Origin: Aralia elata
Taxonomy: Eukaryota; Streptophyta; Magnoliopsida; Apiales; Araliaceae
NCBI GenBank assembly: GCA_034770075.1
Contig: CM068379.1
Span: 44,709,130-44,773,129, forward strand
Direction of reading: 5' to 3'
Length of the DNA: 64,000 nucleotides
How positions within the stretch are numbered: the stretch's first letter is position 1; every line of letters begins with the position of its first letter. The notes beneath the pieces are model-generated. The model ran no database searches. It saw nothing but the letters and a program-made list of their open reading frames with translations, and was not told the DNA's origin. Position numbers and translations under genes: made by a program. Shown here piece by piece: positions 11,091 to 20,561 of the stretch.

Positions 11091-11870
11091 TGGTCGCTAA
11101 TCTCCTGGTCACCGGGTCTCGTATCCGGTCGATCGTCTCGTCGGGGCCGGGTTTCATATCCGGTCACCCATCTCGTAATCGCCGGGTTTCGTCGCTGGTC
11201 GATCGTCTTGTCGGGGCCGGGTCTCGTATCCGGTCACCCATCTCGTAATCGCCGGGTCTTGTTGCCGGTCGATCGTCTTGTCGGGGCCGGGTTTCGTCGC
11301 CGGTCACCCATCTCGTAATCGCCGGTTATCATCGCCGGTCGATCGTCTTGTCGGGGCCGGGTTTCGTCGCCGGTCACCCACTCGTAATCGCCGGTTATCA
11401 TCGCCGGTCGATCGTCTCGTCGGGGCCGGGTTTCGTCGCCGGTCACCCATCTCGTAATCGCCGGTTATCGTCGCCGGTCGATCATCTCGTCGTGGCCGGG
11501 TTTCGTCGCCGGTCACCCATCTCGTAATCACCGGTTATCGTCGCCGGTCGATCGTCTCGTCGGGGCCGGGTTTCGTCGCCGGTCACCCATCTCATAATCG
11601 CCGGTTATCGTCGCCGGTCGATCGTCTCGCCGGGGCCGGGTTTCGTCGCCGGTCACCCATCTCGTAATCGCCGGTTATCGTCGCCGGTCGATCGTCTCGT
11701 CGGGGCCGGGTCTCGTCGCCGGTCACCCATCTCGTAATCGCCGGTTATCATCGCTGGTCGATCGTCTCGTCGGGGCCAGATTTCGTCGCCGGTCACCCAT
11801 CTCGTAATCGCTGGTTATCGTCGCCGGTCGATCGTCCTGCGAGTGCCGGGTCTCGTATCCGGTCACTCGG
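11091..11870. repeat. 70-bp tandem repeat array, about 11 copies
   Basis: The anchor GGTCACCCAT recurs at 11162, 11232, 11302, 11372, 11441, 11511, 11581, 11651, 11721 and 11791, a period of 70 bp with one 1-bp loss, and a last degenerate copy begins at 11861. Units are GC-rich and contain CGCCGGT and CGGGGCCGGG. The left units differ more than the centre. The array lies between the PPT and the antisense genes, where Tat elements are known to hold hypervariable tandem repeats that can seed satellites. ORFs across it are repeat artefacts. Confidence 0.95.
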
Positions 11871-11997
11871 TCGAATTTGAGAAGTCGTGTTTGACATCTG
11901 ATTCATCAAAATCTCGTATTTTATTACCAAATTATGAGTCAAATGGGCTTTAGGATCGATTAAGCGTGCATTGGACCAAGGGGGGATCACTGGGCCC

Positions 11998-12063
11998 AGC
12001 CGCAGATTGGTCTGCGGCCAGCCGCAGATTGGTCTGCGGCCAGCCGCAGATTGATCTGCGGCC
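11998..12063. repeat. three 22-bp repeats with GCAGATYRGTCTGC-type palindromes
   Basis: Three tandem units built on AGCCGCAGATTGRTCTGCGGCC. The core is nearly self-complementary. The same core occurs in both LTRs of this element (near 10525 and at about 26093-26235), with extra copies in the 24455-26543 LTR. Confidence 0.85.
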
Positions 12064-12213
12064 AAGATCGGGCTATAAGCGGCTAGCCGCTTCCCAGATC
12101 TGTCACTTTCATTCGTACCCCACGCGATTTTCAGACCTTTGCACGCCCTTTTGCCGAGTTTTCCAACCTTTTTTGCAAAAACCGCTCCGGTTAGATCGAT
12201 CTACGCGTTACAG

Positions 12214-12662
12214 GTAACACTTTGACCGATTGTTTTTCAATTTCGTCAATGTTTTGCTATACATTTGCTATTCTGCACGTTTAGAGATATAAATGTATGC
12301 TTTGAAATGCTATGCCATGTATTATTGCATGTATATGCTATGTATGAACTGCACAAGTCACATTTTATGCTCATGATGCGGTCCCATCTTCTTGTTGTTT
12401 CTTTTTGGAAGAAAATCATGCATTAGGGTAATTTTCATGCTGCAATTATCCATATAAATGCAATTTTGATCTGTTGTGGCTAGGGTTCTTTGAAAAACAC
12501 GCTTGGCTATGTATGGGATGTCCATTTTATAGACGAAACTCTGCCGATTTTTTTTGATCATGCATCATGCTGTATTAATACTATGATGATGATAGGAAAT
12601 TAGAATGTTTGTGACACAATTCAAAATAGAATTTACCTTCCCTTTCGCCTGTTCTATTCCAG
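12214..12662 (+). other. candidate 5' UTR intron of antisense gene 1
   Basis: CAG|GTAACA at 12213/12214 and a pyrimidine-rich TTCTATTCCAG ending at 12662 would define a 449-bp intron just upstream of the start codon at 12665. This is inferred from splice-site consensus only. Confidence 0.4.
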
Positions 12663-12664
12663 CT

Positions 12665-14631
12665 ATGGATCCTGACACTCCTAGTAGCTCCACTGCGTCT
12701 CGGACCTCGGGCGTTCACCGCCGTAGGGCTGCGCCTGCCCCTGCTTTACCTCGGACTCGCCAGACTCGCCGACTGGCGGAGGCTGTCATCCGGCCCGATC
12801 ATCCCGATGTTAAGGAGGCTGTTCTTCCGGACGCTGCGGTAGTGGGGCCATCCTCTAGCACACCAGCTCCCTCTTCTCATCGCGCCCTATCTGGCGCCTC
12901 TGTTCAGATACCCGATCTGTTGGGTCGGGATCTCAATCGTCACCCCTCCGCATCTCTTGTAGCTAACGAGGTATGCTTAAAGTACTCCTCTGAACTCATT
13001 CCCCAAATTCTGTTTAGATCTGGACTGATCCATTCATTTTTTATCACAAGTGCCCGAGTTCACCCAGTCGAGGGGTAACTGGTTCAACATCTACTCCCTC
13101 TATACCGCCCTGCACAGCGATTACCGTGCAGTGGTGGATTTTTGGGGCTTTCGTCATTTCTTCACCATCATTCCGCGCTAGTGCCCCTGGGGTTATATGC
13201 GAGCCCTGTCCGAGAGATGGTTTCACCAGACCCAGTCCCTTCACCTTTTGGACTGTGAGGTCGTGCTGACTCCCTGGGACTGGAGGTACATCACGGGTAT
13301 CGAGTTCACTGGATCCCGCGTCCCTCTGGATCTTGACATCACTCCCGCAGAGGTCAGACTTTTACTGGGTTTTGCTGCGGATAACAAGGTCTTCAAGGCC
13401 TGCAGCATTCGGTCTAGAGCTTTGGTCGTGGACGCTGTTGGAGGCATATATGCGGCGCCATTCCCAGCAGATCGGGCCACTCGTGATATTCTGCTTCGAC
13501 GTCTGTTCCTGACCATTATGAGGGGTTGTTTCCTAGGGAACAACTCCTCTACCATCCATTTCAGTGTCGTCGGAGCCGTTAGGGATGTGGACCGGATTGG
13601 CGATTATGATTGGGGGTCATTCACCTTTGCCTACTTACTCCACGGTCTTCGTCTTCGCTCGGAGGGTCAGACAGATGCTTGGCTTGGATTCTACCACTTT
13701 CTGTTGGTGAGCCTTCTTTTCCTCTTTTCTTACTGTATTCTTCTTCATTTTATTTCTCTTTTCTGCATTTTGACAGTTATTCTTGCCTTGTTTCTGTTCA
13801 CAGTTCTGGGCCTACGAGCGACTTCCATGCCTGAGGCCTGTCACGACCCTCGGCTTGGACACTTATCCCAGGGGTCGTCGGTGGCACCACAGCACCTTGG
13901 AGGAGGTCCCTGTGTCTGGCAGCTTTGCACACTGCCGCATTCAGCTGGAGTTGATCACCGCTGCAGATGTCGTCTGGACTCCTTATCTTTCGGAGCATCT
14001 GGCTGTGGGGTTCACTGATGGATATCCTTCTGGCCCGGAGTTCGTACTTTCCACCCGCCGCCTTACTCTGCAGAGTGTTGGGGGCTGGGTGATGTATCTG
14101 GGAGAGCGGGCATTCAGATGCGTTACTGGAGAGATCTGTATCCCGCACTCCCTTCCTTTCACTACCTCCTGGCCGTTGGATTCTCAGCCTTCGGAGATCA
14201 TGCTCGCGGGGGAGGATGGCCGGATGCTTTCTACGGGTCCCAGTACGAGCGAGGCCTTTCGCATCTGGTGGGTGCCTCGCAGCATCGGTCCTCAGACTCG
14301 GGCCACATTCTTTCTCAGGGATATGGTCCCCGGTTCTGTGATGATGGCTGACTAGGCCGCCTGCGTTCGGAGTCCCACTCACGCTGAGCAGATTGCCACG
14401 CTGACCCGCCAGGTGGAGCAGTTATCCCTATATCTTCGGGTGTTAGGCCGGACCCCAGAGGATGCTTACGCCTACGATCCTGACAGTGCAGGTTATGATG
14501 CAGGCCCGAGCTCATCTGATGCCACAGCGCAGCCATACATTCCTGACATGAATTTTGGACCTCCGACTTCGACGACTCCAGGGGATCAGTTCGAGGATCC
14601 CGCCTTCTTGGATGACCTTACTTTTGACTAG
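12665..14631 (+). pseudogene. antisense gene 1: plant mobile domain-like protein, three exons, disrupted
   Basis: The model starts at ATG 12665 and has exons about 12665-12970, 13068-13706 and 13804-14631. Donors are GAG|GTATGC and TTG|GTGAGC, acceptors TTCACCCAG and CTGTTCACAG, and phase 0 is kept at both joins. The N-terminus is Pro/Ser/Arg-rich. The middle has NWFNIYSLYTALHSDYRAVV, LTPWDWRYITG, DYDWGSFTFAYL and, after intron 2, FWAYERLPCLRP, all typical of the plant mobile domain (PMD, transposase-related, also in MAIN/MAIL proteins). The tail is acidic, with a short coil. Two in-frame stops, TAG 13179 and TAG 14353, break it. It is antisense to gag-pol, as are known extra ORFs of Tat elements. 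Its role for the element is unknown. The first acceptor is tentative. Confidence 0.75.
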
Positions 14632-14838
14632 ATTAGGCTAGGATATGGCTTCTGTACCTGCACCTGTTTAGATTTCTTTTCCATTTCATGCACTATGTAT
14701 TGAACTTTTTATTCATTTATGCACAGTTTTTTATCCTTATGAAATTCAATTGCTCTATTATTAACTGTCTGATGCATGCTTTTATTTATGGATAGAGAAT
14801 GACCCTTGTACAGTCTTTTTGATACTATTTTTTCACAG

Positions 14839-16324
14839 ATGTTGTCCTCAGATGTCGTGGTACGTTTGGATTCCATTCCTCCCACAGGGTTGGTCGGCAG
14901 TCTCCTCCGCTCGTTGGACAGTTTATCGCCGGCCGACAGGGTTATCGCAGATGGCCTTTTAGGACATTCTTGGTCCTTATTATCCTTTCAGGTGCCAGCG
15001 GGCTTTGTGGAGGGTATTCTGAGCTATTGGGCCCCTGCCCATCAGGTGTTCAGGTTAGGGACAGTAGAGCTGACCCCCACCCTCGAGGAGTATGCTCGCT
15101 TCACCGGCCTGCCTTTGGATGGTCCTTGTGCTAGGGTTACAACTGTTTCCATGCGCCGTCAATTCTTGACTTTCACCGGTTTGCGGAGGGCAGTCTTGTT
15201 ATCGGTGATCACATCAGACCATCTGGTTCCCCTTCATTTCTTGATTGACCGATTCGGCTCACCCGACAGTTTTCACCTATTTTCTGGTGATTTTTCCGTG
15301 TTCGAGGAGCGCTGGGGTGCTTTGAGAGTAGCCGTTTTGATGGCCTGTGTCATTTCAGTTTTGTACTTGCCAGCCGGACCCGATCAGTTGGATATGCGAG
15401 TTGTCGCGGCCGTTAGAGCCCTTCAGGAGGATCACACCGTTCTTCCCATGATATTGGTAGATACCTACATGTCAGCCTCATACTGTCAGTCTTTCCGAGG
15501 CAGGGTATTCAGGGGGAGCTCTACTTTGCTGTACGTGTGGTTTATGAGCCATCTCAGCCCCATTGGCCATTTCCGTCGCCAAGGATTTTGCTTCAGCCAT
15601 GACATAGCCACGCAGTTTTTGTTTCGTCCCGTGAGCTGTACTGATGCGGCCTCCTGGGTATCATTTTTGTCGGTTATTGAGGATCCTTTTCATCTCCTGG
15701 TCTATTCGGGTTATTGCTCCTTTATGAGCTTCTTGACTCACGTACCCAACCTGGATTTTATCCCTATTGCTGGCTTGAGAGGCGTGACGACCTATCATCC
15801 CTTGGCGGTTACAGGGCAGTTTGATCAGACACAGGATTTTCACCCTTTCACGGGTGCAACCGCCTATCGATTTCTTATATCATCCCAGACAGAGGGATCT
15901 ACTGCGGGTATACGATCTTTGGTCTCGCAGGATCTTTGCCGAATATAGTGAGAGCTGTCAAATCCAGACATTTGCTTACGTGCAGTGGTTGCGCGGAGAC
16001 TCGGATCCGGTTGGTTTGAGTCAGACTGGGGCCTTTGATGACTCTGGAGTGATTTTCCCAGATGATACCACAGATCATTCCATCTCAGCTGATTTTGCCC
16101 CTAGTCGGGTCACTGAGGATACCCGACTCCGCCTGGCCTTGATTACTACTGAAGCTGAGAGGGATGCCGCTCTTGTTGAGAGAGATGACGCCATTCTGGC
16201 TAGAGACGCTACCATTGCTGACAGAGACGCCATTGTATTTCAGACCAGGGCAGTTATAGATGCTCATTCCGGGACTGTCAGTCGAGCCACTGCTTTACTG
16301 GATCGCATTAACATGATGGGGTAG
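14839..16324 (+). pseudogene. antisense gene 2: DUF7745/PMD-like protein with C-terminal coil, frameshifted
   Basis: The likely start is ATG 14839, directly after a TTTTTTCACAG acceptor-like site, so an upstream non-coding exon is possible. The main frame runs to 15948. Its first third has LLSFQVPAGFVEGILSYWAP and RLGTVELTPTLEEYARFTGLPLDG, a block characteristic of DUF7745 proteins and the equivalent of the LTPWDWRYITG block in gene 1. Near 15880 the homologous frame shifts by one base and continues as 15821-16324 (PRQRDLLRVYDLW, then RDAALVERDDAILARDATIADRD, a regular charged coiled coil). One indel therefore separates body and tail. The two antisense genes look like distant paralogues in tandem, 207 bp apart. 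I see no splice sites inside the body. Confidence 0.7.
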
Positions 16325-16925
16325 CAGATTGCAGGGGATCCTGATGCTTCAGATCTATCCGCCACTTTATCCATCCTGCTTCAATTAGTTTCAGATTTGT
16401 AGATCGTTTTATTTCCTGCATAGACTATGTTAGTTTCATCGGTTATTGAAAGAGAAATCTTGTAACAAAATGACTTACATATGTAGGCATGCATTTAAAT
16501 TTAGTCATTTTCCCTTTTTGTCGTATCGTTGCCTTTCATTTGATCTTCATTTTATCCAGCTGACCATGATTTTGACATTTCGCTTTCGTTCTCTTCTCCA
16601 GTCTTGATGGAGATTTGACAAATATTGCCGCACACCCTGTTGATTTCATCGGATTGAATCTTAGATTTTGGCTAACTGTTTGGTTGGGCTAGGTTTATGT
16701 TACTCGGGATGAATCTGATTAGGGCTGGTATCGGGAAGGTTTTGAGGGTATAAGAAGGCTTTTTCTGGCTGTTGGGAATTGGTTTTTTTTTTTTTTTTTA
16801 GAGAAAGGATTTATTATTTTTTAAGGAATCGGACTGCGCCATGATGGCTGCCTACGTACCCCCACAAGTTGGGAGATCAGGTCCTACGTAGTTCGTTCCT
16901 CAAAGAAAAAGGAGAAACTGATTAT
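16325..16925. other. convergent spacer between antisense genes and pol
   Basis: Non-coding. It would hold the 3' ends of both transcription units: antisense gene 2 coming from the left and gag-pol from the right. A T/A homopolymer lies at about 16783-16799. I see no ORF of interest. Confidence 0.6.
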
Positions 16926-17492
16926 TCAAGCGTAGAACCGCTTCACCGAGTCGGAATTGAGGGGCTGTGGGAATACCTCACCATCCATTTCTTGTAATAT
17001 GAGGGCTCCTCCGGATAGCACTTTCTTAATCACAAATGGTCCTTCCCAGTTCGGGGCAAACTTCCCCTTGGCTTCGTCTTGACAAGGCATGACTCTTTTT
17101 AGCACCAAATCATTTTTCTTGAACTTTCGAGGTCTTATCCTTTTGTCGTATGATCGAGAGATCCTTTGTTGATATAACTGACCGTGCCAAACAGCAGCCA
17201 CCCTCCTTTCATCAATTAGGGCCAATTGGTCATATCGACTTTGCATCCAATCCTCCTCGCTTATCTGAGCATCGATCACTATTCTGAGGGACGCCATCTC
17301 AACCTCAATTGGCAGAACAGCCTCCATTCCATACACCAAAGCGTAAGGGGTTGCCCCTGTAGAAGTACGCGTGGACGTTCGGTATGCCAGCAGGGTGAGG
17401 GGTAACAGATCCGGCCATCCCCGATGATTAGCAGACATTTTCGCCATGATCTTCTTGATATTCTTATTTGCAGCCTCCACTGCCCCATTCAT
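16926..17492 (-). pseudogene. Tat integrase, C-terminal half
   Basis: The frame begins within the integrase core at MNGAVEAANKNIKK, whose Glu is the third residue of the D,D-35-E triad. It continues through the conserved WPDLLPLTLLAYRTSTRTSTGATP block and the C-terminal DNA-binding tail (GKFAPNWEGPFVIKKVLSGGAL) to a stop at 16926. It is one frame off from the upstream integrase segment (17552 and beyond), so an indel of one or two bases between 17493 and 17552 separates the second Asp from the Glu. Integration by this copy would not be possible without help. Confidence 0.88.
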
Positions 17493-17551
17493 CTTAGGAC
17501 GATAGATGACAAAATTGAGGTGTTTGATCTTAAACTGGTCGCATAATCCCT

Positions 17552-18859
17552 TCAGAGGGCGTTGTTCAAATTTTTGGCATTGTCGGAGACCAAAACCTCA
17601 GGTTGCCCGTATCGACAAATGACATTATTCCTGATGAAACCGACGATGACCTCCTGAGTTACTTTGGGGAAAGAAGCTGCTTCTACCCATTTGGTGAAGT
17701 AATCGATCATGACGAAAATGAATCGGTGTCCGTTGCTTGCTTTGGGCTCTATTGGTCCGATTACATCCATTCCCCACATTGAGAAGGGCCAAGGGGAGGT
17801 CATACAATGCAGTTCATTGGGAGGCGTATGGATCACATTACCGTGCGCCTGGCATTGGTAACATCGTTTGACATGACCGTCGCAGTCGGCTTTCAGTGTT
17901 AACCAATAATGCCCCGTTCTTAAGATCTTCTTGGCCAGCATCGGTCCACTCATGTGTGGCCCGCACACTTCACCATGTATTTCGTTCATAATCCTTTGGG
18001 CCTGTGTCTCATCTACGCATTGCAACAGTCCCAACCCAGCATCCCTCTTGTAGAGTGAATCCCCGCTCAGGTAAAATTTCATTGCCATCTTTTGAATCTT
18101 CATCCTCTCAGCTCGGCTCGCCTGGTCGGGAATGGATCTATCCCTCAGGTACTCCCTTATGTCGTGATACCAAGGCTGCTTTGGCAGACCCACCTCATCT
18201 GATAATACTGCGACATGTTCCTTGTATGCCGGGGTATTCTGTACTGCTATCTCAATCTGTGGAACATCTTTTCTTTTGATTATATGGATTAAAGAAGCCA
18301 GGGTTGCCAACGCATCCGCAAAATCATTCCGTCCCCGGGGAATATGGCGGAAAGCGATATCTTCGAACTCTTGCATCAACTGGGTAACACAATGATGGTA
18401 TGGAAGTAACCGAAGCTCTTTAGTGTTGTACACCCCGATCGCTTGTTTGATTACCAGTTCTGAATCCCCGAACATTGCTAGTCTTTTCACTCCCATATCG
18501 CGGGCAAAACAGAGTCCCAATATACATCCCTCGTACTCAGCTGTGTTGTTCGAATTACTGAACTGCAATTTAGTGGCCATAGGGTATTGCTCTCCGGTGA
18601 TAGAGACCAGGACCGCTCCGGCTCCTGCCCCCTCAGCATTCATGGCACCATCAAAATACAGCTTCCCGAACTGCCCCTTGTCATCACATTTCGTGTGTGA
18701 TACCCAAAATATATCTTCGCCCGGCAGAGGAGTTTCTAACGGCTTCATCCCTCCTGACGGGGTTTCCGCCAACTGATCTGCAATTCCCTGCCCTTTCATG
18801 GCTTTCTGAGTTACGTATACCATGTCGGACTGTTGTAAGATTAACTGCCATCTTGACAG
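17552..18859 (-). pseudogene. Tat pol: second (archaeal-type) RNase H and integrase N-terminal half
   Basis: Same frame as the RT segment but separated from it by TGA at about 18860. It contains an RNase H with LYFDGAMN, NNTAEYEGCILGL, FGDSELVIKQ and HIPRGRNDFADALA, the four acidic positions of the fold. This is additional to the RNase H following RT, matching the dual RNase H known in Tat elements. The integrase zinc finger (His pair, then CYQC) and the core with WGMDVIGP and VLVSDNAKN supply the first two catalytic Asp. The frame ends at 17552, just past the second Asp, because of a frameshift. Confidence 0.88.
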
Positions 18860-20467
18860 TCAACAGTTCAGCATGGGCCTTTCAAAAATATATTTCAGGG
18901 GATCCATCCTCGATATCAGGTACGTCGTATGCCCATGGAGGTAGTGCTGTAATCTCCCTGCAGCCCAGGCCAGAGCACAACAGGTCTTCTCGATGGGAGT
19001 GTAATTCTGTTCACATTGGCTAAATCTCTTGCTGAGGTAATAGATGGCCTGCTCTTTACCTACTTCATTTTTCTGTCCCAGCATACATCCCATCGCGATG
19101 GCATTGACCGATATATACATAAACAGAGGGATCCCATCCTTCGGAAGTACCAGCACTGGTGCCTCTGTCAGCTGCTTTTTAATGGTCTGAAAAGCCTTCT
19201 GACATTGCTCATTCCATTCTTGGGAAGCACCTTTCCTTAACAATTTGAAAATTGGCTCGCATTTAGTCGTCAAGTGGGATATAAAACGGCTGATGAAGTT
19301 TATTTTTCCGAGGAATCCTCTTATCTCCTTCTCTGTGTGAGGTGTCGGCATATCCACAATGGCCTTAATCTTTGCTGGATCCAACTCAATGCCTCGATCA
19401 CTAACCAGGAATCCCAAGAGCTTACCCGACTGCACTCCGAAAGCACACTTTGCTGGATTGAGCCTCAAATTATACTTTCTGAGCCGATCGAATAGCTTTT
19501 TAAGATGGGTTATATGGTCAGATTCTACCCTTGACTTCACGATAATGTCATCCATGTAGACCTCTATCTCCTTATGCATCATGTCGTGGAACAGGGCCAT
19601 CATGGCTCTCTGATAAGTAGCCCCCGCGTTCGTGAGACCGAAAGCCAATCGTCTATAGCAGAAAGTGCCCCAATGGGTGATGAACACGGTCTTTTCCCGA
19701 TCTTCCTCCGCCACCATTATCTGATGATACCCCGCAAAGCAGTCAACAAAAGAGTACATCTCGTACTGGGTTGTGTTATCCACCAGGATGTGTATGAAAG
19801 GCACCGGGAAGTTATCCTTGAGACTGGCCTTGTTTAGATCTCTATAGTCTACACATACGCTCACCTTCCCTCCAAGCTTAGCCACTGGGACTACATTGGA
19901 CAGCCACTCTGGGTAAGTGGACACCATAATGATTCCCGCCCTGAACTGTTTGATGATCTCTTCCTTTACTTTTAAGCTCCACTCCGGTTTCAACTTTCTT
20001 AATTTTTGCTTGACAGGCCTGAAACCCTCCTTGATGGGCAACCGGTGTACCACAATGTCGGTGGACAATCCGATCATATCCTCATGAGACCAGGCAAAGA
20101 CATTCTCATATTGGCTTAGCAACTCAGTTATTTCTGCTTTTTGGCTGGGGGTAAGGTCCGTCCCTATCTTGAGTTCTTTTGGCTTGTCAGGGGTTCCGAT
20201 ATCTATAGTGATGGTTTGGTCCAAGTTGGGTTTGGGTTTATCCTCGACCCATCCTTTGATCTCGTCAGGCGCGTCGTCGTAATCTGTCTCGTCTTGCTCA
20301 ATGCCCATCAAATCGAAATCTAGCTCAATGTCAAAATCATAATCATCATTCAAATTTGAAAGACCGTTTGTTAGGCAAGGATTACTCAAATTGGTACACC
20401 TGACATGAAACAAAATACTTGTCATATATAAGTTATTTTCCACAACGATCACATTTTCAGATAACAT
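18860..20467 (-). pseudogene. Tat pol: reverse transcriptase and first RNase H
   Basis: 536 codons. An acidic linker is followed by RT with the RPVKQKLRKLKPEW entry, VSVCVDYRDLNKA, FAGYHQI, YRRLAFGLTNAGATYQRAM and the catalytic EVYMDDIIVKS. Next come the connection (GFLGKINFISRFI) and a weakened RNase H (MYISVNAIAMGCML, where most relatives have Asp-Ser or Asp-Ala, then EQAIYYLSKRF and EKTCCALAWA). Loss of the first acidic residue suggests this RNase H is inactive, in line with recruitment of a second one. The ORF ends at an in-frame TGA at 18860 and the frame reopens at once. The ATG at 20467 is arbitrary. In life the segment is part of a polyprotein. Confidence 0.9.
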
Positions 20468-20561
20468 GACGAAACGACATAATTATGCAAAATACAAAAC
20501 AACAAAAAATAAACTTCTTCATCCTCCCGTCCTCCGGGGTCTACCACCCTGATGTCGGGTT

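Noticed and set aside
10291..11531. ORFs of 70-185 codons on both strands in the Tat LTR and tandem array
   Set aside because: Either duplicated in the other LTR, where they break, or made of the 70-bp repeat read in several frames. No domain is seen.
11091..11870. CRISPR-like regular repeats
   Set aside because: Units are contiguous 70-bp tandem copies without unique spacers, inside a plant retrotransposon.
13798..14382. 194-codon minus-strand ORF
   Set aside because: It is the reverse-frame shadow of exon 3 of the PMD-like gene, whose motifs are clear on the plus strand.
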